A DNA stretch of 64,000 nt from Paracentrotus lividus. Taxonomy: Eukaryota; Echinodermata; Echinoidea; Camarodonta; Echinidae. A model generated the notes under the pieces. The model was not told where the DNA came from. It searched no databases and was given only the letters and a program-made list of their open reading frames with translations. The position numbers and the translations under genes were made by a program. Below are positions 1-13,279 of the stretch, in pieces (positions within the stretch are counted from its first letter, which is position 1; every line of letters starts with the position of its first letter). The stretch is taken from positions 21,429,679 to 21,493,678 of the forward strand of contig CALNVZ010003434.1 in NCBI GenBank assembly GCA_940671915.1, in the 5' to 3' direction.

Positions 1-105
1 AAGTGTAAGCCCTCTAGTGGCTAGATAAAAATCATTATTTTTCGGGAAAACCCCCAAGTTATTATCTAAGACAGGAACCCATTAGGAAGGCATCTCATTA
101 ATGTA

Positions 106-121
106 CCCCCCCCCCCCCCCC
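106..121. repeat. Poly-C tract
   Basis: Sixteen consecutive C. Similar C or G runs of ten or more recur in the window (for example near 3890, 11200, 12180, 35281, 38440, 53080, 55561 and 55816), often next to element ends. Confidence 0.9.
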
Positions 122-1659
122 ACTAATTCTTCTTTCTAGTACATATGATATAACTCTGATCGGGTCATGTTTCGTTGCGTGTATGTCCTGGTTTTAAAGT
201 AAAAGTCAGTGCGTCATGCTAAAATTGCTATTCCAATGAAATTGAAATTTCCAATTATACAACGACGATGATACTTATGTAGTCTTTATTTGAGTCGTTC
301 GCAGGGCGGCGCGTTCGCTGTTCGATAAAAACTAAGTTAAATAAAGTATAAGTTTTGATCAATAATCCACTTTCTGCCTTAAATTTTGTTATAAAATGAG
401 AACCTTTGTCATCTCCACATAAAAGTTTATAATAGGAACTTTTAGATAAACCAAAAAGTCTAGGTTTAGAAAAAATACACCTTCAGTAATTCACTGTTCC
501 AGCTCATATTTAGGTGGTATATCGACTTTTATGGGAATTTTTTTTTTTTTAGTAGTCAACAGCTTAAAAGATTGAAATGTTTGATGAAAGGACCAATGCT
601 TACTATGTCACTGTCATTGCTCAATAATATTCCAGTTCCAAATGTCAATGTGCCATCAAATCGACCCTAACCAAAAGCTTTTCGGATTCAAAACTTTTAA
701 GTGTATATGCGCAATTGAACGTGAATCGGATAGAGTTCTCTACGATCCTAGTATCTCTTTAAAATCAAAATCTTTAGGGGATTCCAAAGACCAACAAAAA
801 TAATTACTATTTCGTAACCTGAAACGAGGTGATGTCATATCTGACAAGGAATCTGGGTTAATTATTCCCATGGAACCCATCTTTGTCGCCGTCTTATCTG
901 AAGACGATTTTCTTTTTTCATGTACAAATGTGAGGAATCGTTCAGAACGATTCATATAAGTATTAAAAAAATAAATAAAATGTTTAAAAGCGATTTTCCT
1001 GTTTTAGGCTCCGAAACACAAAGGCTTGCAATCAATTGCAAAATAACATATGCCAATCATGATAATTATTGCATTCAATTTTTGTTACAAAGACTCACCA
1101 TAAACCAATAAGAAATTGTTTTTCAAAATTTGCAATCAATCGCAAATCTTTGTATTAAAGGGCTCTGATCCAGGGTTTGGTGTAGCAAAAAGTAAACCGA
1201 TGGAAAAATATAAAATGTCCTCATATTTCTTTTATTTCAATGAAATATACCTACAATCATTACATCTGTAATGGTTCGTTACTTATCTTCCTGTCTATGA
1301 TGGAAGTTACTGTTTCAATCTAACAGGACCTCCAAGTTGTTGTTGAAAAGAAGAAAGAAAAAAAACAAGAACGCGTTCCGCTATTATCAGTTCTGCAGAG
1401 GTTTGCACCGATAATCATATTTATATAGATATAGATACATATAGCTGTACATTGCCACTTGCTTTGAATCTTTTGGGCACTTGTGGAAATTCATGTTCTT
1501 CCAATATGAGACGAAAATTACTTCACCGTTGTATAGTTCTCACATTGGAATATTTGGCAAATCATTTGGTAACCTTGGGTTCAAGGCATTCCTCCATAAT
1601 TATGGAGTGCATGAAAAACAATTCTACTTCAAAATTACATTTTGTTCTACTCCAACTGA
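122..1659. other. No gene recognised
   Basis: AT-rich anonymous DNA. Open frames here are all under 85 codons, overlap one another and have no recognisable motif. Confidence 0.6.
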
Positions 1660-2037
1660 ATTTGGATTTAAGGTAAAAACCTTCGTCATGGTTCTCGAGC
1701 TAGTCCTCATCATTTCACACGAATGTTAAATTGATAGATTGATATAGAAATTGAAGACTTTGTTATGATCCAATGGGTCCCCAGGTCCTAAATTGAACTT
1801 CATTGCAGTTATTGTAAATTACACTTTTGTGTATAATAACAATCATTTCAATAAACTTACGTCGTAAGGAGACACGGTCACACCAGAGTTATATTTTAAA
1901 ACATTTAATAGCCCTTCTCTTGTACAATACAACTCAACGGTCAGGAGATCCATATATATCTACAATCCACATCTATCATGTCTATGAACACTACTTTATC
2001 ATATACTAAGAAAGAACCTTGCACAGCACAAGAGTGA

Positions 2038-2077
2038 GAGGCCAAGGCAGACACGTGGAGTGTATGCCTTGGCCGAA
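2038..2077. repeat. 15-bp-stem hairpin
   Basis: GGCCAAGGCAGACAC and GTGTATGCCTTGGCC pair with one mismatch around a 5-nt loop. Too short for a typical microRNA precursor; function unknown. Confidence 0.5.
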
Positions 2078-2638
2078 TGGCGCGAAAATATAATTTATGA
2101 GCGCCCTTCTGGTGTGGGCGTGTCTCCAAGACTACAGTCATCACTTTCTTACAATTAGAGCAAAACAGCTCAGAAGAATAAGCCTTCAGAACAAACACTC
2201 AAATCAAACTGGATTTGTTTCGTCGTTGTTTTTAAGCTACTTTCCTGAAAACCACAATTAATTATTATTGAGTGGGAGTTATTAGAAACAGTGCTCATTT
2301 TATGTGTTACCTCATTACACCTTAAAAAGGACAAACCCTTATAGCATATATACCCCAAGGACAACTTCCACGAGTTTAGGCTAAAGATTATGGTTCAGGT
2401 TTAAAGAGGGGCACTTGTTTTGTTTTTGTTTTTGCTGAGGTAATTGCAGTGCTCATTAGCTTTTCCAAACCCTCGTCAAGATTCTCAAAATTTCCTCATG
2501 AATTCACATGAATGTTAAATTGATGGATTAATGTGGGAAATTGGCTTCTTTGATTAATACGATGAGTCCCTTGGACACAATTCTCGACTGCAGTTATTAC
2601 GAATCACAGTCTCGCGTTTGATATCAATCGCTTTCTTC

Positions 2639-2874
2639 ATGCTACAGTCACACAGACACTTACGTTGAAATACGTCCGTGTTGCGTCCAAAAATTCTTTT
2701 TTTTCCTGCGGATCCCCAAGGATTCCTTACCGTCATAGTCAGCAGTTTAAATAGTGATGATATCGTTCATCCAATACAATAAAGAAAAACATAAGAAATG
2801 ATAGAATAGAAGATGAAATAAGGATAAAACAACAAATACGTAACTATACGTAAGTGTCTGTGTGACTGTAGCAT
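2639..2874. mobile_element. Short element with 27-bp perfect terminal inverted repeats
   Basis: ATGCTACAGTCACACAGACA.. at the left end is matched by its exact reverse complement at 2848-2874, enclosing about 180 bp. It sits inside the second unit of the tandem repeat, so it may be a later MITE insertion. Confidence 0.55.
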
Positions 2875-3680
2875 AAAATTAGACGAAGCAGCTCAGAAAA
2901 AATAAGCCTTCAAAACGAACGCTCGAATCGCATTGGTTTGTAATTTGGATTTGAACATCGTTATTTTTAAGTTGAGGGAACATAACGTTCCTGGGAATAT
3001 CACAATAAATTATTGGGTGGGTTTTATTTGAAACAGTGTGAACTTCATATTGGTGATTTCTGTGTTACCTCGTGTCTGCCTTAGTACCTTCTTGATAAGG
3101 ACAATTATCCCCAGGACAGGACAACTACCTCCAGCCTGCCAGCAAAGGTTCTACGAATTAGGCTTATGCTTATAGGGTTTGTTGCTTATTTTTCATTTGC
3201 AAATGCAAAATAATACTCATTATTTTTCTAAAACTCCAATCATGATTCTCGAACAAATCCTCATCATTTCACACGAAGGTCAATGGATTACTATTTGAAC
3301 TGATTACTTTCTTATGATTGATAAATAATAAGTCCCATGGTCCCGATTTTCAGTTATTACGAATCACTCTTTCTTGTGTAATCACCATCACTTAATACAA
3401 TTACTACAAAACAACTCAGAATAATTACTTTTTTTTTACAGACGGAGAGTCAGCTTTATAAAATGCATTTATTTTCATGACGTGTGATCTGGATTTCTGT
3501 TTCTTGTAATTTTGAAGTTTGGTGAGCATAATTTTCCTGAAAATATTCATATTGAGTGAGGAGCATCGAAAACTGTAGCATTTCACAATTAAATACGCGT
3601 GATAGGGTACTTCAGGATCAGCTCAGAATCTTGCAAGAAAATAATTGATTGCTTTATAGCAATTTATACTGAAAATGCAC

Positions 3681-5708
3681 TCATTTTATCTAACCTTTAT
3701 TCAATCGATACTACATGAGTATTTCTTTGGTTGAAAGACGCCCCCCCCGCCCTTGTGCCCAATGTAAGATAGGGGATTGAAACTTCATAAGACGGAATTT
3801 TGTCACAAAGTATATTAATTGGTCCACATTAGAATACCATTTTTTTAGCCGTTGATGTAGTTTCTTGAGAGGTGGGAGGATATGCATCAACCCCCCCCCC
3901 CCCCCCGCTATAGGGCATGGTGTAGCAGGGTTGTGGTTTGAGTCGGGGTTTCCAGTCCTCCGAACATCACGATCATGTTTCAGGTTTTCAACATTTTCAC
4001 CTTAGGCCTGAACATTAGAATCGATAGAATGTAGCGAAACACTCTGCGATCGATTTAAAAGATAGGTACATAAAAGATTATCAAGTGGTTCTGTAACTGG
4101 AATAAAGCAATGGCCATCGATCACTTTGAAACTCAAGTTCGTGATAAACATGACAAACAATACAATAGAGGGTTTTAATACACTTATAACTATGAGGTAC
4201 AAGATATCTCGAAGTGTGGCAAAACTTTTTAAGGCTTCCTTTCAGAATTAAGGTATGTCTCCCTGGTGTTAAGATCGCATGAACTTTCTGCATATAAATG
4301 AAGAAAAGCTAGCAGGAGAATTAAACACTACACCGAATTGTGATGCCCTATACAGAATGAACGTGCAGTCCGCATCTTGACCCCCCCCACCCCCCGCCTC
4401 TAAATAATTGGGACATTATAAGCAATATCCTGTATTTCTACTGTTTGTTATATGTGTCTAAAAAGTCCTTTTGCGATGTAGAGTTAGAAGATAATCGTCG
4501 ATTCAAAGAGTTGTGAAGACGTGCCGTCATTGCATGATTAGAAACGCTCAGGTTGCGATTATATCTACCAACATGGTAAATTTGGAGCCCAATGTGGATA
4601 TTGCCAACTTGGGCAAATAAATTCAAGATACAAATAAAAAGGTGTCACAAAGCGAAAAAGTGTCGCACCGTTAAGCTAATAATACATAAGTCAAATGTTT
4701 ATCAACACGTCGCACGTGCAAAGTACGACGACGGATTTGGTAGAAAAAAAACATGTGTCTCCCGTTTTTGTTTTTGTTTTTGTTTTGTTGTTGTTGTTGA
4801 TGTTTTTGTGTTTGTGTTTTGCTTTTTAGACACGCACGTTGCAGAGGATTTCGCAATTCCTTTCGTACAGAAACGTAGGCATCGCAGAAATAGGACCACG
4901 AAGGCTACATGCAGCGTGCACGCATATGCCCCGCAGCATACGACTGCTGTGACCACTGCATTATGGAGGTATCGTTATCAGGTATAGCTTCAAATATTAG
5001 TTAAATTTGTACTGTCAACCTTGTTTTTCCCTCATTCTGTAAATATCAGATTCAAATACCGGATTCTTACATCTCCTGACATGCATAAACAAAGCCTCCT
5101 CCAGAAAAGCAATAAGTTGTGCAACAAAGTTTCTTGAACCGCTCTACTTTTTTTTTCACCCAGGTACCTCGGTTTTTTTCTTGGCGCGGTCCAAATAAAC
5201 CTAATGCCATCTAATTCTCATCCACTGCTCTCATCCATGTATAATAAACGAGATTTGATGCCATCTAACCAAATTACATTAAATGTTTCCTATTTTGGTG
5301 GGGAAAAAAAATGGAACTAAATCAAAGTAAACCGCTATCTGGCTATGACACCTCATTGACGTTGAGAGGGACAAAGAGAGAGAAGGACGAGGAGGAAAGA
5401 AATGATAGGAGGATGGACGGGGAGGACAGAGAAAGGGGGAGACAATTAAAGAAAGGAAAATTTAATGAAAGCGAGGAGAGGAGAAAGAGAAAAGATAGGG
5501 AAAGAAAGAGAGCGTGGTTGGATAATAATAAACCTGATAAAGGCCTTATCTAATTGTCGCTGGGGAATCGAACACTTTTTGATTTTTTTTTTCTTTTTCT
5601 TTTTCTTTTTCTATTCGCGATCAAGTTGCTGCGACCCCTCCGTCAGGTCGCCGTAAGTTGCTCGCGGCTCGCTCAAGTCAAATAATTGGCCAGATAAAGC
5701 ATTAAATT
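3681..5708. other. No gene recognised; low-complexity patches
   Basis: Contains poly-C runs near 3891 and 4381, a (TTTTG)/(TTG) run at 4768-4830 and a purine-rich stretch at 5360-5520. The longest open frames are low complexity (Arg/Glu/Lys-rich) and have no homology I can recognise. Confidence 0.6.
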
Positions 5709-5724
5709 AGAGAGAGAGAGAGAG

Positions 5725-5778
<54 letters not shown>

Positions 5779-5815
5779 ATATCCCCATATATATATATAT
5801 ATCCTGTATATGGGG
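5709..5815. repeat. (GA)n-(AT)n microsatellite
   Basis: (GA)n at about 5710-5728 passes into (AT)n up to 5775, then a degenerate AT tail with a small CCCCATATA..TATATGGGG hairpin. Confidence 0.95.
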
Positions 5816-5829
5816 AGGGGCATATTACG

Positions 5830-6000
5830 ACCGGTAATATCGCAGCGACGCATAATGTCACACCAACGCATTATTTACGTCTAGGACCAAACTGTGACGT
5901 CACAATCCGAAATACGTGGCTGGGATTTGAACCTCGGTTCGATCCGCATCAGTTTGTAGGCTGATTTTCTATTTCCATTAGGCCTATCTAAACAATTCAA
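5830..6000. repeat. Interspersed repeat, second copy at 60795-60985
   Basis: Shared phrases in order: GACGCATAAT, TGACNTCACAATCCGAAA, TTNGAACCTCGNTTCGATNC, CAGTTTGNAGGC, AATTCAAAT. On the minus strand GAGGTTCAAATCCC resembles a Pol III B box (GGTTCRANNCC), so a tRNA-derived SINE origin is possible but no A box is clear. Confidence 0.55.
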
Positions 6001-6754
6001 ATGACTTTAGTGATTTTCCCTAAATAAGCCAACGAACAAATAAGGATCGGGCCGGGGTTCGAATGCCAGTCATGACTTTCGGATGGTGACGTCAAAATAT
6101 GTTGGTCACAACAGGGAATTGGGCGGATGAGAAAAACTGAGAGAGAATAAGTATTATACTGTATATAAACAAAATGAGGCTAAGTATGCATGGACTGATA
6201 TTAAATTGATTAATGATAAGTGATTGATCACAATATGTTCCAAAATAGAAACCTAAACATAAAAAAGCAACTAAATTACAAGTAGGATATACAGGTCGAA
6301 TGACCTTCTTCTATTTTGAGTCTGTAATCTATATACATCAATAACTAATAATGCGACGCGTGTTCGCATGGCTCCAAGTGATTCTTGAAAATGCTATATT
6401 ACAGCCCGGTTTTATGGAAAATGATATGGTGCAAATAGAGTGATTAGGCGATGTCAGCTACTATTAGTTTTGTAATAATCGTCGTCTTCGGTTCTTTGAA
6501 GACGGCTAAAGATTCGTCTTCAGAGGAGAATCGCCGCCGCGCCTCCCTGGGATGTCATGCCTCACCTGTTTGTGAGCAAACAACCGGTCATTTTCTGGTT
6601 ACAAAATGGTAGTCACAACCTTCGTAGGTCTACCGTAGCAAGACCTGTAGCGGATATGGGAAATGTGTTGTGATCCCTGGGTTATTTATACGGCTTTAGA
6701 AAAGGTAGGCCTATTAAAAAATTTAAAAAAAATAAAAAACCTTGGGTGCCGTGT

Positions 6755-6810
6755 CTGTTTTGTTTTTGTTTTGTTTTGTTTTGTTTTGTTTTGTTTTGTT
6801 TTTGTTTTTC
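6755..6810. repeat. (TTTTG)n microsatellite
   Basis: About nine repeats of TTTTG with T-length variation. Similar short runs occur near 8505-8535 and 9597-9613. Confidence 0.9.
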
Positions 6811-8135
6811 TAGCAGAATTCGTCTAAACAAGTTGTGACTACCGCATTAGCGACAACGGTGGTGAGAAAATAACGTATATGACACACAAATCATCGGCTC
6901 GCAATGGATTCTCGTTCCCATAGAGTAAAGATAAGCAGTGTTTGAAAATATTCATATAACTTCGATTACTTACAAAGATAACAAAACAAATAAAATGAAT
7001 ACAAGATTATTCTAAGGGAAGCAATATGCCTACATATCCCACCGCTGAGTGCACAAAAATTGCATCATGTTGCCTTGGGTGCCGGGGCTTTTAAATGCAA
7101 GAGTGTGACCAAGGCTTTGGAAAAGTAGCAATTAGATTATCATGGGGAGTCAGGTAGCCAAACATGATGCGTTAATGTGACTTTGACAACATGGATTGTT
7201 GCACGCGCCGCTGATTACTTAGCCGAAATACTATATTAAGTCAATAACCACCATGAAGTACCGCCACTGCCCTCACGCAGCGTTCCATATATTTTTCGGT
7301 TAAGAGCTTTCCAATAACTTAAGTAGCCCATAATCCTTAACAAATCGAATTTGGTATGGCCTGAATACACCGTTTAGACGTGCTTATTCTAGTCTATACT
7401 GTGAACTAGGGATTGTTATTTTCGTTGAACACCGCAATATTCAAAAACAAAATCAGGCTTATTCATAGCGAACTATAATAGTATACTAGTACATAACGTT
7501 TTGCCTATCATTTTTTTTAAACCTTAAGAATAGTGATTAGGTCTAATGAATATACTTTTGTTTAGATGATTATTACATGTAATAGTACATTGCAGATTTC
7601 AGTAAAAATTAGCATAGAATTGAATTTATATTGGAATAATATTTTTATTATATTTTTTTTGGGGGGGGGAGGAAGGTAAATGACTTTTTTCCCCCTCTAC
7701 AACATAATTACTGCGGGTATGAATGTATTGAATAGCGAATTTTATCAAGTTGGCATTATTATAAGACTGCACTGCTCAAAATGTTGCATTGTGGATTGGG
7801 AACTGGTCCGAATCGAATAGATGATGACTCGAGGTGGTGCTATAGAATTATAAGGCTGTTGGTTCGTATTGGCTTTGATAATTTAGAAGGTCATACTTTT
7901 TTTTTGTTTTTTTTTTTTTTTGACGTGTGGCAAATTAGATACACACCTTTTAGTGGGAGTACCCCATGTCATTAAATCTTGAATATTAAATTCCAAGCAC
8001 CTTGAGGTACATTGTTTGGCGCCGATGCGTATTTTGTTTTCATATTTGGACCTAGATTCTCACATGGACGAAGACCAAAGTTAACAGGAGGAGGAAGGGG
8101 CAAGTCGTCCGAAGTAATGTCAATGATCTTACTCC
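6811..8135. other. No gene recognised
   Basis: Anonymous AT-rich DNA with homopolymer T and G runs around 7650-7690 and 7895-7920. Confidence 0.55.
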
Positions 8136-8140
8136 CCCAT

Positions 8141-8144
8141 TTCT

Positions 8145-8201
<57 letters not shown>
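8141..8201. repeat. (CT)n microsatellite
   Basis: About 60 bp of CT with occasional CC interruptions. Open frames over it read as Ser/Leu or Arg/Glu repeats and are artefacts. Confidence 0.95.
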
Positions 8202-8376
8202 GGAAAGGGGGGGATCCAATTCTACACAAAGTATCTCTATTTTCATGTGAAAAAATGTAAATTCATCTCTTAATTGCATCATCATTTAATTTTGTCTAAT
8301 GTATTATTTTTCTTTTGCTCGTATTGTAGCTCACAGGGAAGAAAATGCTCGTGTTTATTAATTTCTTTCTTTCATT

Positions 8377-8660
8377 GTACTTTTTTTTTTTTTTTTTACT
8401 TTTTTTATTTTTATTTCAAGACACTAATTGAAAAACAAAAATAATGTAATCATTTTTTTCTTTCTTTCTTTTTTGTGGCTGATGTTGTTATTTGTTATTT
8501 TTTATTTTGTTTTGTTTTGTTTTGTTTGTTTTGTTGTTTAGTTTATTTTTTTTTATTTTTTTTTTTTTTATTTTTTATTTTTTTTGCTTTGTGTTTTTGT
8601 AGTTTTTCTTGTTGCTTGTTGTTGTTGCTTTCTTTTTTCTTTTTTTTTTCCTCTTTACGC
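8377..8660. repeat. T-rich low-complexity block
   Basis: Poly-T and TTTTG/TTTA mixtures, including a 21-bp T run at the left end. No coding signal. Confidence 0.85.
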
Positions 8661-9619
8661 CATCTTTTGCTAGCTCCCAAACGAAAACTATTCTGGATCC
8701 ACCACAGTAAATAATGCATTAGTGAATTCCGCCTCAAGATGCAACCGCGATCAATTACTTGTGATATTTTATTCGTCAAACTTACTTGGAAAATAGCCAG
8801 TATGTGTGCCGCGAAACACAAAATACATCCTTCTGTATGGAAACTGGAAAATACAGGTTGATTTGTGTCATTAAAGAAAACATAAGGGGGATTGCGTTTC
8901 GAAGGGATTGTTAAAATGTGATGAAAACCTGTACGTACCGGTAACTGTGATTAAACTACGAAGGTTGCCCAAGGTGCTACACGCCTATAAAATATTGGCA
9001 AAAATGTGTATTCTTAACGTATTCCTTAAATACATATGATTTGGTATTTGTGGTAAATTTAAAGAAATATTTCATATCCAAATTCAAATATATAAATATA
9101 AGAAATGTAGGCTAGGCTCCCCAAAACCAATTTTCGTATTGGACAAGCTTGATGGTGGAAATTTGAAATTTGATATTATTCTTATTGTGAGTTCGATTTG
9201 GCCTATATTCTTTAAGAAACACGATGGTAGTGTTTGGTATTTCTATAAAGCAGGAAAATGGACTTCTTCTGCATTTTCGATCCCCCTCTCATTGGTGTAG
9301 TGGATCTTGAGAAATTATTAGTTTTCTAAAAACCGATCAAAATCAATGTGTGCATCCCATGTCCATACCTATTTATAAGTTTCGAACACGATAATTTAAG
9401 ATGATCATGAAAGGAACAAAGCATTTTGTAATTTCGATTTGATCCTCGTGGCATAAAACGTAGCATAACCTTTGTTTTTCAAAAGCAAATTATTCGAAAT
9501 AGAATGCATAAGCAAGAAAAATATTTTGGCTTTAATTTTATACCACAATCACCTAACGTTTGAGAAGATTTCTTACCTTAATTATTTTTCCCGCTTTTTT
9601 TTGTTTTGTTTTGTTAATA

Positions 9620-10059
9620 CAGTCTGTGTCAAAAAGAATGGTACAGTCGGGAAAAAAAAAATTTAAGTATGAAATCTTCTCAAATGATGTATGAATGTGG
9701 TGCCAACTTCAAACCAAAAGATTCTTCTCGCTGATGCACTTTGTTTTGTATAATTTACTTTTGTAAAACAAAAGTTATGCTGAATTTTGTGCGACGATGA
9801 GCTAATCATGCTAATCGAAATTACACACATCTATTGTCTTGGTGCACTGAATTCATGGTAATGGTTAAGTGTATTTTTTCTTGATTATAAAAAAAAATGG
9901 TCATCTCAAGATTTACAGCAAAAAATGGGATGAAAAAAATTGCAGAAGTAAGCCTTGTTTTCCTACTTTATGGAAATATCAAACACTTTTAGAATGTGAT
10001 TAATTTTCATACCTTAAAAAAATGTTATCCAACTGTACCATTTTAGTTGACACAGACTG
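9620..10059. mobile_element. Mariner-like MITE, TIR CAGTCTGTGTCAA
   Basis: Left end CAGTCTGTGTCAAAAAGAAT followed by GGTAC; right end GTACC..TTTTAGTTGACACAGACTG is its inverse. A TA precedes the left end; the right flank no longer reads TA. About 440 bp with no transposase frame. Assignment to Tc1/mariner rests on TIR style only. Confidence 0.6.
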
Positions 10060-10961
10060 AACATGTACATACTGTAGAAGGGGCGAGCTGACGTAACCCG
10101 TAGGGCATGTAGGGAGCGATGAAAAAAATGTCTTTTCACCAACAGAAGACCGTTGGTCAACATAGCCACGGTATGCGCTGCGGTTCAAAACCCCAAAGCC
10201 CAGAGACGAACTTTTTTTTTATCATGCAAGAATCTCAACGTGCGAAATTTTCATCGGCTGAAATGAGAGCCTCAGTGTTGTTGATTACCCGAAAGATCAC
10301 CCTCACCTGTAAAATCCTAGAGTCATCCTAAAAGCACGAAGCACACGACGGAAAAGGAATTAAGTTAGAAATAATTAAGTTTCAATGGCACATATACGCC
10401 GCAGAATAGTAGATTGAGATTTTAATTCATCTTTTGCCTGAAGAGTTTATCCATAAATAAAAATCTGCAAATGAAATAGTTTGTGTCTAATGAAATTTGT
10501 ATAAATCAATATTTAATGTACGATACAAATTAACCGAATATTATTTGAACGCGTACCTAATCATTTGATAATTATATAACGGTAGTTTTTTTAAAGCGTT
10601 TATTTTACAAGCTTCGTAACCGGTAGCGTATATTTACGATATATCATAAATAGGTTATAGAATGATTATTTAAAAAAAATTGAATTATGAGCTATCGCAG
10701 GGGGAAGAACAATAAAACAAATAGTACAAATTGGATCAGACTGAACCCTTCCCGGTCCATTTGGTTATACCGCACCTTGAATGGGCCAAAAAAACAACAA
10801 AACAACAAAAAAAGGTAATGAGGACTGCCCCCCCCCCATCCCATTCTGAAAGCCCTTCGTATTCACACAGAAACTATCACACAACAAAATAATGTTCATT
10901 GCGTTCTTGAAAATTTTGCCGAAAATGCTCGAACGGATTGGTTGCAATACTAATGTGTGAT

Positions 10962-10992
10962 GATCTGTTCACGAACTTCATGGATGCGGCTT
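10962..10992. repeat. Fragment of the CCGTCACACTGAG-ended family
   Basis: GATCTGTTCACGAACTTCAT matches the interior of the elements at 51902-52934 and 63250-64000 with one mismatch. Confidence 0.45.
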
Positions 10993-11059
10993 GGACAGAG
11001 AGGTGCCACGATCAAACTATTCTAAAACATTATTTGGCGATTTGGCGATAGCTCCCGAC

Positions 11060-11486
11060 CCCACCTACTCGGGGGTCAACCCATACACGTCTGCTCGTTC
11101 CGGATTCTTTGAGATTCCCCCTATCAGTAGGGGAAGCTGAGGTAAAATTACCCCCTATTAGTATTTCAGGCTTTTTGAAGGGATGCTGCATCAAACTTAC
11201 CCCCCCCCCCTATTACAGGGTTTGGGAGGGGGAGTCAGAAAAATTACCCCCTTTTCACATGTTTTTGGACCATATTGGGGACCCTATTTCAGGATTTGTG
11301 CTCAAAGAATTGAAAACTACCCCTTATTAAAAATAGGCTGGGAAAATGCTAAAGGAGGCCTATTTCAATGATTTCTTGTGATTCCCCCACCCCCTACCTG
11401 AGCCCCTAAAATACACTCCTTTCAGTCCGGAGAAATCGGGAACGAGCAATACAGTCATGTATGGTTGACAGCCTGAGTGGGGTGGG
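11060..11486. mobile_element. TIR element (~45-bp TIRs) with internal CCCCTATTA repeats
   Basis: CCACCTACTCGGGGGTCAAC..CTGCTCGTTCC at the left is mirrored by GGGAACGAGCA..GTTGACAGCCTGAGTGGGG at the right, with small indels. The interior has about four loose repeats of a 'TTACCCCCTATTA..CAGG' phrase. No transposase. Confidence 0.6.
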
Positions 11487-12728
11487 GGGGGGGGGCGGAT
11501 GGGCGACAGATATTTGCTATTCTGTACAATAGTCCGTTAAAGTTTCTTCAAGAACGAATAAATACGCGTGTTAAAAACGAAACCGTTGGACTTAGCCTGA
11601 AATGATTAAAAATAATGATAGACCCGTCCTTTCCTTGAAGCATGTCGACGGCAGCAACTATTATAAAATGATGTACTCTTCAATTACTTGAGTATGAGTT
11701 TCACGCATCTCAGGAATACCCCCTGGCTTCGAAAACGTCGTTGGAAACACATTGATAAATGTAGGGCGGGTTCGTGAGACCCGCGGCCCAACTTCAAATG
11801 ATAGCGGCTATCACTTTGCAATGAGCTATTGAAGTCCAACACCCGGTAACATAGAAATTAAGATCAATAAAAAAATGACAGTTTATGACAGCCATTCTGA
11901 TTGGTTTCCAGTGAGACTTTTATGCAAGAATTCCATGCAACAAGGATCATGATTGGTCCAAATCTTGTATCAAAAAGACTGACCCCAAAAACGTTACCTA
12001 CGACGGGTCCCCCATTTACATAAAAATTGCAAACAAAATCTGTTGGATGGGCTAAATCAAAATGTTTTATGGGCGAGGAAGTCTAAATGAATCTTGAGCC
12101 ATCTACCCGCATTCTGATCGTTTGTTGTTTGTTTGTTTTTGTTTTTCTCTCTCATTTAGGGGTATGGAATGAAGCCCCCCCCCCCCTTGAATGCGCACCT
12201 GAGTGGAACTATCTAATCACCCAAAGAGTGCATGAAACTTCCGATGGTCAATATATAAATAATAAAGGCTTCATGATAACAATTCGGTGTTAAATATATC
12301 TCATGGTCTCCTTTCATATTCAACTCCCTCTGTGTTTTATAATCGCAGTCACATTGAGCCATTGACCGCAATCTGGTTTGAACTCAACCACTTCTGGTAA
12401 TTGGTTATTTTCTCGGTATTCTTTGTATTATTATGTCATGTCCCACAGATGAATAGCATTTTTTTTTTTTTTACGGATTTATGCCGGTGCGAAGGACACA
12501 CGAAGGGTACACGAATTGCCCGCTGCTTTAGTGATCAGAGCAATTAGAATAAAAAAATATCCATGCCGTGGGTCCATCCTTGCTCAACTTCGGTGTGACG
12601 CCACCATAACAAAAACCATTAAAAAAAATGCTAATGCACCCTCCATCCATTTCTGAGTCAAGGTTGTTGCATCTTCCAAATCTCGTGTGCTCATCATGCT
12701 CATTCTGTGCAAACTTCTTGCCCACCTT
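11487..12728. other. No gene recognised
   Basis: Anonymous DNA with poly-C near 12176 and poly-T near 12461. Confidence 0.5.
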
Positions 12729-13279
12729 CAGGCGCGTATCCAGGATTTCGCACCCCGGGGGCCCGACGTGAATTTGGCGCCCTGTGTACTTTTCAAAATA
12801 TGGCGCCCCCCCCCCCCCGCCAGACAAACATAGGCCTACGGCTTAAATGTATGTTGAAGGATTTTGAATAATAATTTATTTAAAGTTGTTGTGTTTTTTT
12901 TTTTATACTTGCCAATGGTGAGTTAACGGAAAAGAATTTCTAGTATATGATATTACCGCTATAGATAAAAATACGAATATTTCTAAATACGAGTGCGAAG
13001 CGCGATCAGATTTTTTCCTCTACTTTACGATCGGAAAGCAAAGAATTATATAAGCAATTAGGGATATCAATTTGTTTAGCTCTTCATCAGAATATCATAT
13101 GGAACGCAGGGCGGATCCAGCATTCGCAATGGGGGGGGGGACCGGATTTTTTTTCCACCCAAATTTCCCTTGATCAGCGGTTTGAAAGCTTAGCGCAGGG
13201 GGTGGGGTGGCTGTTACAAATGTATAGGCCTATAAACACTTAATTAACTTTAATCTTGTTTTTGTTTTATGAATAAGCA

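Larger units (their letters stand above)
1660..3680. repeat. Three diverged tandem units of about 780 bp
   Basis: Landmark phrases recur in order: a TTCTCGA..TCCTCATCATTTCACACGAA block at about 1690, 2480 and 3250, followed by a 'GATCCAATGGGTCCC'-like block, then an 'AGCTCAGAA..AATAAGCCTTCA' block at about 2167, 2889 and 3410. Unit 3 is incomplete. Unit identity is modest, so the duplication is old. No coding capacity was recognised. Confidence 0.65.

Noticed and set aside
2038-2077. MicroRNA hairpin
   Set aside because: The 15-bp stem is too short for a typical animal pre-miRNA.
5360-5553. Arg/Glu/Lys-rich open frame as a nuclear protein
   Set aside because: Simple purine-rich DNA without splice context or recognisable domain.
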